NCBI GenBank assembly: GCA_951217055.1
Contig: OX578280.1
Span: 45,759,882 to 45,823,881, forward strand
Origin: Gerris lacustris
Taxonomy: Eukaryota > Arthropoda > Insecta > Hemiptera > Gerridae
Length of the DNA: 64,000 nucleotides
Reading direction: 5' to 3'
The first letter of the stretch is position 1, and each line of letters starts with the position of its first letter. Both the position numbers and the translations under genes were made by a program. Below are positions 22,101-32,000 of the stretch, piece by piece. Under the pieces are notes generated by a model, which did no database searches, was not told the origin of the DNA, and saw nothing but the letters and a program-made list of their open reading frames with translations.

Positions 22101-24031
22101 GTTACAAAAACAGAGAAAACTTTTTTGGTAAAGACAACATTGAATAAACCAAGAATATCGTGAATTTTATAATTAGATCATTTAGTATATGCAATCTTTG
22201 TATCAATGTAACTAGAAGTTTTCGCATTATAGTGCTAATTGTTATTAATATACAATCACATGTAGTGCACTTAATTGTGGTCAGACTAAAAATCATATCA
22301 GCTGAAAAATCATAAAGGTAAAAAATTGTGCTACATTTTATTTTATTCTGAGTTTATTTGTTAAAGAGCAAATATAAAGTACCGATAGATAAACAAACAC
22401 CAAGCTAAAAATGATTAAATCAGAAGTTTGTCAAACATTTTATGTGATTCGCTGATAACATTTAAAAGAGGAACTCTTTTAATAGTAAATTATTCTTTAT
22501 AAACAAAGAAAAAACTTTATTTTATTAAAAATAGACTGCCAATTAGTGTAGCACCAATTAGTTGGTAACCAATAAATAAGTGCCAATTTAATAATTGTAT
22601 AAATAAATGTAAACATGTCAAACAAAATAAATGGTAACTCTATTGAGGTGATTTTGTTTCAGGGATGCCTAGTGCTTTAGAGGATGTTGCTGGGGAGACA
22701 CCTTCTAATTCTAATACATATTTTGAAAAGAAAAAAGCCGAGAATCTCGCCAAACTCAATACCGATCTCAAACAGCTTAACGAGGATTTGGATCGAATTC
22801 TCAAGATCGTGTTGGAACGAAAGAATCAAAGCAACGAAATCAACGATACAGAGACATCACCAGAGATCATGTCTAAAGAAGACGAACCTTCTTTCAGCAA
22901 AGATTCGACTACACCACCTCCAGATACCACCTGGGATAATGATAGCCAACCTGAAGAAATAATTGATGTAAGAGTGTGTCAAATTATTTTTCATGTAGAA
23001 GTTACTAAATTTTATAATCTGAACTTGATCATCTAAAAATTTGTAAATTAAGCAAGATCTGAGATAGGATGTTGCATTTCATAAAGATATGAAAAATATA
23101 TATATCTACTTCATCTCTAACAACTGAGTTTTTATTCATTTTATTATTAGAAAACAAAATTAATTGCAAATCTTGCCTGGTTAATCAAATAAATAAAATA
23201 ATATCTGTACCCCAGGTAAACCTACATGTCAAATGTGAATGAATATTGACATTTTGTCATAGTGCAGTTAACATTCATTTTATGTTCTTTCTGGAGTCAT
23301 GTACTCCTAGTCATAGCTTTAACCAGTTTAAATTTAGTGTCAATAATATAACATTTGCTGGAGGTGCTATCATTTGTGTGGTTTAAAAAATAACAAACAA
23401 TTGTATTTCCATTTAGAAGATTAATTTCTTTAAAAGTATTTTTGCTTTGATTCCCAGAATACTGATAGGACATTGTGAATATATTAGGTATGTTGTAGTT
23501 ATAAATTAATACGTGGACTGTAGTTTTATAAAAATAATGGAATCAAGAGGCGGGATTTGGGTTAGGAATCTAGTTCTCACCTCCTTCCCTGTTCTAGGTT
23601 GACTGACAGGTCTCTGGAACTTTACATAGCTGAGGGGGCAAATCCACACACACCAAAGTATAGGGTATCTATTGGTACAAAGAAAGATATAATATAAAAT
23701 AGATAAACTCCCTCTTTCTCCTCTTGTTCAATATTATATGTATGTAGTAAATGTATTTAATTTTATCTTTATCTCTAACTTGTAATATTTCCAGATTGAA
23801 AATGATCCTGAACCTCCTCAGGAAGTGAATGGTGTTACAAGTCTAAGTAGTTACATTCAGGATTTGGTAAGTTCAAGACCAGCGAAGGAGAACTTTGACC
23901 CGCAGCAACTACTGGAGAAGATAAGAGCAAAAAGACGCCCGGTCGAGCCAATTTCCTTTGAACTTCTTACCTGTCCGGCACGCTCTGTTCTTACCAGGGT
24001 AGCAATCGCTACTCATTTCTATAATAATTGA
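10081..24031 (+). CDS. EDEM2-type ER degradation-enhancing alpha-mannosidase (GH47), twelve exons
   Basis: EDEM2 trims the first mannose from Man9GlcNAc2 on misfolded glycoproteins in the ER, committing them to ER-associated degradation. Exons: 10081-10187, 15315-15425, 16217-16402, 17173-17276, 17625-17764, 18218-18323, 18847-19071, 19965-20221, 21300-21492, 21624-21761, 22663-22967, 23795-24031; all phases agree, giving 702 residues (human EDEM2 has 578). Residues 1-23 are a signal peptide (hydrophobic [14 protein letters not shown]). The GH47 domain spans about 37-500 with [31 protein letters not shown] (acid Glu117), [26 protein letters not shown] and MESFFLAET, ending at FNTEAHPIDP. A Ser/Glu/Asp-rich stretch (about 520-625) is extra relative to vertebrate EDEM2. 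The tail keeps LLTCPARS; its Cys is at the place of the human Cys that bonds to TXNDC11. The 5.1-kb first intron contains the p31comet-like gene. Confidence 0.95.
10344..11174 (+). CDS. p31comet / MAD2L1-binding protein homologue, intronless, nested in EDEM2 intron 1
   Basis: The 276-residue frame matches the MAD2L1BP (p31comet) pattern. This protein binds closed MAD2 and, with the AAA ATPase TRIP13, dismantles mitotic checkpoint complexes. Matching blocks in order: a helix with [12 protein letters not shown] (human LPLPYEQLKHF), [19 protein letters not shown] (human RVLILLGGNALSPKEFYEL), [13 protein letters not shown] (human GEDWFRPKLNYRVP), KEIRIVLN, and near the C-terminus [14 protein letters not shown] (human IWFQAPVTFKGFRE). 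An acidic Ser-rich loop (about 220-245) is inserted between the last two. In-frame TAG TAG lies just before the ATG, so the start is firm. No intron is seen, so it may be a retrocopy or ancestrally intronless; it reads open and looks functional. Same strand as the host gene; poly(A) signal at 11280. Confidence 0.85.
   Translation: MRRNCVDLIVNLNEVLTPASFSTILVQLIKYISYNSKSIPYSYEGFSHLVKRKRYLLGMRDENAETRCTYNDIIAKNYFAKVSEAFDNYEATFKSLWEEIKCPDKVKQIILLSGNTLVNPHYSYRIQKPFLSVDDCENAPPVRKALETILRTLLTSTHLNSIFENIREPSNLFILIELSEGETPKTEWFVPFDNFSPGSTKKEIRIVLNSPSSIDTTLEDSCKTEESSSSSEEPSNLDSSKPQETSTNWFRSKETLKGFKDMKVAGKSAVNYLLES
11280..11285 (+). terminator. Poly(A) signal of the nested p31comet-like gene
   Basis: A canonical AATAAA lies about 105 bases after the stop codon at 11174, inside EDEM2 intron 1. 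It would have to be ignored when EDEM2 pre-mRNA is transcribed through. AATAAA is common in such AT-rich DNA, so the call rests on position. Confidence 0.4.
11936..11999. mobile_element. 64-bp near-perfect palindromic micro-MITE with TTA duplications
   Basis: The sequence starting GGCTAGGCGCACACTGGGGG is its own inverse over the whole 64 bases except one base pair near the centre (CAGTCTGCAGACTA). TTA stands on both sides (11933-11935, 12000-12002), the target of PIF/Harbinger elements. It consists of two TIRs and nothing else. It lies in EDEM2 intron 1 behind the nested gene. Confidence 0.8.
12003..15314. other. Rest of EDEM2 intron 1
   Basis: AT-rich intron sequence with no supported exon. 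It contains a short hairpin CCTAAGGCAG/CTGCCTTAGG (12664-12688), a tRNA-like and hairpin-bearing repeat at 14157-14300, a repeat shared with 57.6 kb (about 14580-14700), and at 14969-15060 a GGGGTTACACTTGAGCA fragment resembling one end of a Harbinger-type MITE. Confidence 0.5.
14157..14300 (+). repeat. tRNA-like SINE head followed by a hairpin
   Basis: CTCCCGTGGTGTAGTGGTTA, followed by GCGCATGCC, has the shape of a tRNA 5' half with A box. The B box is lost, so this is not a tRNA gene. Behind it CAACTGCCG and CGGCAGTTG form a hairpin inside a wider GTGAAAGAT/ATCTTTCAC inverted repeat. Confidence 0.45.
15757..15930 (+). repeat. SINE-like repeat of the CACAACAGCC family
   Basis: It starts CCGTGGCACAACAGCCTATG and ends with GTGCTGGAGTCTATTTTTAT, CTGTCTGTCTCC and an AT tail. 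The end matches, inverted, the sequence next to the tRNA-like head at 19341-19435, so both belong to one composite SINE family. Other starts of the family are near 30655, 43588, 45548 and 52453. Inside an EDEM2 intron. Confidence 0.6.
16523..16862. mobile_element. MITE with GAATACGAAGGGCGAACTC arms
   Basis: Perfect inverted ends of about 27 bp (TTCAGAATACGAAGGGCGAA and its inverse) bound 340 bp in EDEM2 intron 3. Two further inverted units (GTTGAGTTCGCC at about 16616-16627 and 16778-16789; ATACGAAGGGCGAACTC at about 16695-16711) lie inside, so it looks like two related hairpin elements, one inserted in or fused to the other. No clear target duplication and no transposase. Confidence 0.7.
18470..18610 (+). 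repeat. Diverged Penelope-like terminal fragment
   Basis: CCCCTGAAGATGTTCCC, then AAAACGTCAGGACTT and CCTTCATGACACAGAAACGA follow the same order as the Penelope-like arm at 28317-28395 (CCTGAAGATGCTTCC, GAAACGTCGGACTTC, CCTTCGTGACGCGGA). It is a decayed relative of that arm in an EDEM2 intron. Weaker remnants are at about 50400-50520 and 52975-53030. Confidence 0.5.
19341..19435 (-). repeat. tRNA-derived SINE head
   Basis: On the minus strand GCGTAGCTTAGTTGGTAGAG (A box) and GTGGTTCAAATCCC (B box) are spaced as in a tRNA, with a five-pair anticodon stem CTATA/TATAG around loop CTGGAAA. The acceptor stem pairs poorly, and GTGCTGGAGTGTATTTTTCT with CTGTCTGTTTCCC follows, shared with the repeat at 15870-15910. 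This makes a SINE more likely than a tRNA gene. Confidence 0.65.
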
Positions 24032-26081
24032 AACTACTTAATCTGGTTTTAAGTTTGAAGACATAGAGTAGTGCATTAACAAACCCTGTTATGATTTTTC
24101 CTTCTGAAGAAGGAAGAAATCTTCAAGAGATTAAAAACATTTAAATTATTTAACATTAAACTGATCAGTTTTCCTCTTCAATTTTTATTTACTTAAGGCT
24201 ACATATTTGTAAATATGATTAAATTTTCTAATTTCCCCTCTACAGCTGAATTATGTTATTACTCAAATGAAACTATGTTAGTGATAAATGACAATTAACT
24301 GATTTAGTTTGTTCAAGTCTTACTAATAATCCACTAGTTAACTTAATAATACTGTAAAACTTGAAACACTCACACAAAGTACTATTATGATCATTAATAA
24401 AATGTCTAATGGTTACAAAATACTACTAACTTATAACTAAATCAAGCATCATTAGGTATATCTTTACAATCCTTCATTATTCTTTAAAAAGTAATTCATT
24501 CCATTTTGTAAATGTTGCTAACTATGTCTTCAAGTAAATATTTTCTTCCCTTATTTTCATTGTATGTTAATATATATGTATTTAATATAATCAAGAAACC
24601 ATTTTTTCTCACTTATTAGGTCATATATTACCATTATAGTTATTCCGTCGTTGTTTGTTCTTTGACTAAAGACAGTTTCATTGCAGCACCCTGTAGTTGA
24701 GCTGTAAACTCACTTGATTAAGGAATAAAGAAATGTCAATTAAAAGTAATTTTGTTGTAGATTGGCTTTTGAGATATGCTGGCTATAAATTGTCAAATTT
24801 AAACCTTCATCTTAACCTTCTTAACTGACTCTTTCTCTTCCTCCTTTCTACTAATCTCGCCGACACTGAAGATAACCACTAGTGGTCAAAAAGTGGCTTT
24901 GTACAATAAACTTACTTTTTGTGGAAAAACATCTCTTTATTCCTAATCAAGTGACTCTACTGCTCTCTATGATTCAGTCTTAGGTATTACTGTATTAAAC
25001 CTTAACTATTGCCATTTTTTGACAAACAACTGGTAAATTTTGCTTTTTTAGTTTTATTAATTAAATTTTATCCTAGTCATAAAACCTAAAAATAAAAGCA
25101 TAGTCACACTTGACATTTGTATTTTGAAACTTAATTTGTTAATGGGTTCAGTGTGAAACAAAATAATGTTTTTCCCTAAATTTACAATTTTTTTTGGTAA
25201 AAGTAAATTTAAATTTTAGGACTAAATAAAAATCAGCTCGAGTAGAGTTTTACTCTTAAAAAAATACAATTAAAATATGAAGAACTTTTTTTTATAATTA
25301 GAGAAAAATAAATTACTGAGCTTGTTCTACATTGGACCCAAATATATTATTATTTAAGGGTATAGGGATTTCATTATAGCATTTCCAAAAAACTATTTAA
25401 TTTAATTCTACATAGAAAAATATTGGGATTGAATGCACTTTGTTCAACTGCACCTTTGGTTTATTAAATTATGAATTTATTTGTACTTTATTTTAGGAAT
25501 TTGTTAAAAGTGATAGTTATTTATTGAATTAATACACTGAGATGTTTAAAAATATATGTTAAAAAGTTTATGTAAATATTGTAAATTTGTGAAATAAAAT
25601 ATACTACAAAATTTATGATTTGTTATAACTTTTTATTTATTTATTTTTTGTTTTTACTGTATAGTTGATAATGCATCATCTTATAACATGGCAATTGTCC
25701 CTTTTATTTACAATAGAGATTACATTCAATGGTATCACTTTTAATCACAGTAATGTTTTTACTTTTATAAACGGTAGAGATGATGTCCCTTTACCGTCAA
25801 CCCTTTTATTGCTAAGGTTGGGACAAGGATGAGAAATTGATATACCAATGCAACATTAGGTGTTGGTGCCCTTCGCATCGAAAACAAAGTAATTCAAATT
25901 CAGGATGATTGTTGTGTGTATTCTAAACTTCATAAATTATCTGAAACATCCATCTCTTAAGTTAAACCACAAAAAAAAGGGTTTTAATGAGTATATCAGT
26001 ATGTAGTATTTAGTGGTACTACACACCTAATACTGTTGTAAAGATCAACTATTTTGTAAATATTTTTGTGTACAAGGTTTT
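24032..26081. other. Convergent intergenic region EDEM2 / TSSK
   Basis: Holds the 3' UTRs of both genes. Candidate plus-strand poly(A) signals include GGAATAAAG near 24722 and AATAAA at 25593-25598; a TTTATTTATT stretch at about 25632 could serve the minus-strand kinase. No exon or mobile element is evident. Confidence 0.5.
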
Positions 26082-29000
26082 CTACTTCTTAGTGTCTTCA
26101 AATACAAATGGTCTGGTCATTCTTCGATCATGTGCTGCTGCTGCTCCTCCTCCTACTCCTCCTCCTCCTCCTCCTCCTCCCCTATCATACCTATTAATTT
26201 TTCTCTCTTCAGGACGTACCGGAATTCTTTTAGTCTCTGTTTTAGAGGTACGCTGGCGTTGGTCATCTCCAACCATGAAATTTTCAGCAAAATAGACTTG
26301 GGATTTGTAATACTCAGCTGATTCTTCTTTCAACGTGATCAGATGTTTGACATCCCCCTTCCTGTAGCAACAGATAATTTTTTTTTTTTTTACTACAACA
26401 TATTACATTATTAAAACAAAATAAAAATAAATTAATATGACAAACTCAAAAAAAAACAAAAAAACTTTCTCATTTATATATATAATGTATAATATACTAA
26501 ACTTAAATCCAATAATAACTATAGTAGAGTTTTTACCACGGTGTCTCTAAAGAAAACAGAGTGGGGTTGCGAAAACTTTTATTGTTTACTTTTGTACCTT
26601 TAAATATTACATATTAATTATAAATAAAATAAATCAGAGCTACAACAGTGGGCATTTTCTATTGGCCAGTTTCCTTTTGTTTACTTCCCTCCCCAATTTA
26701 CTCAGAGATACCGTGGGAAAATATAATTTAAGAAGGAAATAATAATTTAGGCACTTCTTTAGATTGTTACTTCCCTTACAAAAAAACAGGGGAGTAACAA
26801 TCTAAAGAAGGTGTAAGGAATGCTCTTCTTTAGACTGTTACTCCCCTTCTAAAAACAGAAGTTTGATATTCTTTTGTCCCAAAGTACATTGGACTAAACA
26901 TCCCTTTGTCTTAATAGTTATTTAGTCAAAGTCATTTATAAATACTCTCAGACATCAATCACGAGGTTCTCTAACTCTATGAGTCAAAATGAAGTAATTT
27001 AAACTCAGTCAACAGCGAAGTGTCATCAAGTGAGATAAAGGCTTCCTTGGCCATTATATTGGCACTGGGCTGCAGAAGAAGAGTGGATATGATGTGATAA
27101 AGGCCGCTAAATCTGATCTAAACATTTGAAAAAGAGAAAACAACTTTTTACGAATATCTTAGGTTCTATTCTAACGATTTGAATAAAACCTTATACAAAT
27201 TGTTTAAAGTACTATTGAAATAGGCATATAAAATTTCAACTTGAAAGCAGATGTTTTTGACTAGTGGAAAGATACAATTATTGAACGAGAGTGAGTTCTT
27301 CTTTTCAGAGACTTATGATTTAAAAAGTTTGTCTAAAGATAACTGGAGTAAAAATTGACTGATTTGAATGAAATTCAGCACACAGGTGCATCTCAGCATT
27401 TGGCAACTGTATAGTTTTTGGAAATTTCTTTTCAATATGGTGGACAACTAAACAAAACGTTTATAGTCAGCATGACACACTGTACATTAACTTGAAGGCT
27501 TTGAAGAGTAGAAAAGAATATGTTACTAATATTAAAAAAAACAAATAAAACATTTACTACTTAATTAAATTAATTAGAATTTGTGCATATAAATATTTAT
27601 ACAAATGAGATGAAGAAAGTTTCTTACTTATAAACCTCTTTCCTTTTATGTAGGAATATGCTTTGTTAACAAACATTAAATTAAAATTATTATAATAAAC
27701 AGCTTGGTTTTCCGGTGAAATCCGTGCCACGAAGGGGAAGAAGTCTGACGTTTCGCTTCCACTACTGGAAGCATCTTCAGGGGTGTGGTGCATCGTGATG
27801 TTTACTTGAAGCAACAACAAGACATACTGACGACTGGAGAGAAGGACGGCGTATTTTTGTATTTTTAGCTGCTTTCTGGAACGTAGATTATACTTAGATT
27901 CCCCGGGGGTTGTTTGAGTCCGGTTTATCCTTTGTGGGGATGACGCAATCGGGCAGGTGTCGCCTTTGTCGGTGTTCCTTTGTGGAGCGGGTGATGTTTG
28001 AAGTTGAGAAGTGACCGCGGCGCCGCTTCTTGCTTTCTCCTTGGCACAGGTGCTGACCAGCGGCTTCCAGGTCCGGGAAAGAGTGAATCCATCCTCTCTG
28101 TTGAAGTTTTCGGGTTGTTTCTCGAAGGAACACCGACAAAGGCGACACCTGCCCGATTGCGTCATCCCCACAAAGGATAAACCGGACTCAAACAACCCCC
28201 GGGGAATCTAGGTATAATCTACCTTCCAGAAAGCAGCTATAAATACGCCATCCTTCTCTCCAGTCGTCAGTATGTCTTGTTGTTGCTTCGAGTAAACATC
28301 AATATGCACCACACCCCTGAAGATGCTTCCAGTAGTGGAAGCGAAACGTCGGACTTCTTCCCCTTCGTGACGCGGATTTCACCGGAAAACCAAGCTGTTT
28401 ACTACGAGTCTACCCGCGGAAGCCTACGCACCAAGTTAAAATTATTATACTTTAATTAGACTACTATACTTTAATTAAATTTATTATTCTGTTCAATAAT
28501 TGTCTTTTCAAGATTATTTCAAGCGATTTGTTGCTAGCATATTTTTTAATTTCGAAAATGACCTTTCCACGTTGGCAGAAACAATTGGCATGTTCCTCAA
28601 TATAAAGCAGTCTTTAATACTTAATACTGCGTCTTCCCCTTGCATTATTTTTAATATATTAACTAGCATCCAGTTTTTTCTGGATTGCTTTCCTTTTTGG
28701 CCCAGCCACTCCATTGCAGCTTTTTGAAGCTCCAGGACAACTTTTAGCAGCTGAAGTCAACGAAGCGCCTTGCACCTCCAATTCTTCTATCACCTTTGGC
28801 AACTTAAAAAAAATGAGCTCTTTTAAAATTTAGCTGTGTCCAAATTTGAATGTTTTCCAGTTTTTGCTTTGCTTTTTGAATTGCCATGTTATCCTCTTTG
28901 TCGAATTCTTCTAATAGAACTTTCACTTTTTCAGTGTTTGGCATAATAAAGGGCCGCTGTTATCCAAGGTCCCCGTCTTGTTAGGATAGGCTTTGGAGGA

Positions 29001-32000
29001 AGGGGGGCCCCTGTCAGCATCTCCTTGAAGACGGACACTCGACTTAGAGCTTTATAAAAAAAAGTTTTTACCTGCTGAAATTAAGTATTTACATCCTTAG
29101 CTACTCGATGAACTGCAGTGGTAAAGCAGGTTATATTGACTAATTTAGGGTACAACACTTATAAACACTCCCCCACTTCCAACATGTGTGTTGTAGCGCT
29201 GTCAACCACAAAAGCCAGCACTTCATCTTCTACACTACTTATTGTGGTTTTGTTGGTTTTCTCCACTTAATATTAAATGACCCTTGCCATCTATTACGTT
29301 AACCATAAAGGGCTCGCAAGAGTCCGTTGTCTCATCGGCAGATGTGAATCTCCAATTTGACTCAGGTTAACCTGAGACTGGAAGTGGAAGGCACTGTTAG
29401 CAAAAATCCCAAAATATATAACACTATGCTTCTAAAGGAGGAGTTAATCCCTAAACCATTCAATATTACTACGAATGTGCCAATGGTTATCTTCTAAGTA
29501 CGCTACTTATGCCTTATAAAAGGGTCATTGGAATTGAACCTGACAATACTACCTGCGTCTTTCCCCAGATTATTTGCTACATGCGGCTTTAAACTTGTTT
29601 TTTTTTACCTTAGAATCATTAAAATACTCCATAATATTCTCAAACGTGCAAAATATGTTAAAATATTCTAGGAACCCAGAAATATGCTTTTCTATGTCCT
29701 TATAACTTTTGAAGGGGAGGGGGCAGAGCCTCCAAAATACGAAAATTAGGTATTTCAGTGTTATTGAAGCTAAGGAAAAAATATGCTTTTTATATCAATT
29801 CCTAACCCTACTTATAAGGCATGTTGTGCACATCATTTAAAAGTTAAATGAGGTAGAGAAAGAAAGTATTCATATTATGACAATATTTTTAAAATGGTCT
29901 CCATTAATGATTAATGAAAAATTAAGCATTTTTTAGTCACATGTCATGTTGTATAAAATTAAAGGTGGTGTTTTTGAGTAGGTAATGATTATTATTGCCT
30001 TGATTATCTATTAAGACAAAGGAATATTTAGTCCAAAGTACTTTGGGATAAAGGAACATTACACTTTTGAATATAAAAGAGATACTTTTGTTTTAATTGT
30101 TAATTAGACCAAAGGGTATTATCACATTTATATACAGAACTGATATTTCTTTGCCCCAATGAATATACTCTAATATACCTTTGTTTTAATACTTACTGAG
30201 AAGGGGGGGAAGGTCGCCATGTTTTACAAAATACAACAAGACTAGATGGTTTGCTTTGTTCATGTCATATGTTCCACAAGTGATAAATAAATATTGATTG
30301 AGAAGACTAGAAAGTATATTAGGTAATCTATAAATATACAGATGTTAAAAATCAAAGAGTAAATTTGCTGTAGATGTAAAAAAACAAAAATATTTACCAT
30401 AGTTAGGCTCAAAGATGAACCGTAATGTTTCGTGTATTGTTTGATATGAGAGAACTACAATTATATAATTTACTCACTCTTTTGCTTACTGTAATGTGCT
30501 TACTGTTAAGTCTATCATAGATCTTCTATGCTTAATCCTCTTCTCTGCATGTCCTGAGCTAAGTGCAAGCGCCTGAGCTTCTGTAAGCGGCATTCTAAAA
30601 ATTATAAATATATTTTTAAAACAACCTAGAAATATCTTACTTGGCTTTTTGATAATCCGTGGGACAACAACCTGTGAAAAGCTTGAGCCTGCTACAGGGC
30701 TTTCACAATTATATTTAGTGGATGACACAGGGTCGTTGTACTGATGCATCCAGCTTGGGCCTGCCACAGGGCAAATACAACTTTATTTAATGGATGGCAT
30801 AGGGCCTGTGACTTTTAAACATGTTTAACAAATTTCTGACCATTTTATGTACATAGTAATAATGTATAGGATGAACCTTCCTAGAAACTAATTTTGCAAA
30901 ATTAATAGCTTAAGCTTTTAATTTAAATATACTAGGGGGCTCTGCCCTTACTCGCTTCGCTCGTCAAAAAGTGGCCACTGCCTTGAACCTTTGCACAATT
31001 TGACATTTATGTAATCTAGGTAGTATATGAGAGAGAATTGTGATGGCGCATAAATTTGATTTTGATGGATATACACGTTTTGAGGTCCTTCGAGTCCAAA
31101 AAAGTGTTTTATAAAAAAAAATGCTGTCTATAGCCTGAAGCCTGTCGTCTGTACTGACACATTGAGCCTAAACAACTCGCCTTCGGGTTAAGAAAAAAAA
31201 ATCATGATACCAAATCAAAAAATTAAAAATTAATTTTAGCTCTAAATTTGGGCAACCTATTCAAAAACACGAGAAAAATGATTTCTCGAAAACCTGAACC
31301 TCCAAGGGTACACGATGAGCTACCCTTAACATACCCGAGTAAAATTAAAATATTTCCAACACTATAATATCTCACACCTTCTGGACAATTCAATAACGGC
31401 ACTTCTTTATATTGCTACTCCTCTCTTTGCATATGACTCTGCAAGACAGTGAGACATTTTCATGTAACGCTTTTTGGTAACACTTGTGTAACACTTTTTA
31501 GTGTAATTTTTTGGTAACGCTTTTCGAGTTTATGTGCCAAAGTAAAGACATAAAAATGTCAAAAACTTCGAGCGTGCAGATTCTTGGGTATGTAAATTAG
31601 GAATTAAATTGAACATATGTTGTGCTCGAAGAAAGAAAGTACTTTTCTTCTTTTCCAGTTTATCAAGAAGTAATCTTTTAGTTTCTTCACCCATATTTTT
31701 ATAATAAATGCAATACATTATAGAACAACAAAAATTAAAAATATTAAAGTAAAAAATAAATTTTATGTATGTAAGTTTACAAGGAATAAAATTCTAAGGG
31801 TTATGGCGTTTATCCGGTGCAAATCGGAGCAGTAGAACAGAAGTTGTAGTTTGGGGGGGGGGGGGGGCATCCGAGGGACTGCTGGAGCGGTAGAGAAAAG
31901 AGTGGAAGTCAGCGCGCAGAGCCAGTTACCGTGCAAAGTAAAGGTGTAATCCCTACAATGGCGAGCCCGCGGGGGGGAAGGCTCTCTCTACAACTTCTAC

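Noticed and set aside
26068..26321. Plus-strand Pro- and Ser-rich frames
   Set aside because: They are antisense readings of the Gly/Ala-rich tail of the kinase; the minus strand has the matching acceptor and phase.
27557..28195. Minus-strand 212-aa frame as a host gene
   Set aside because: It spans one arm and the loop of the Penelope-like insertion and continues into AT-rich flank; element-derived.
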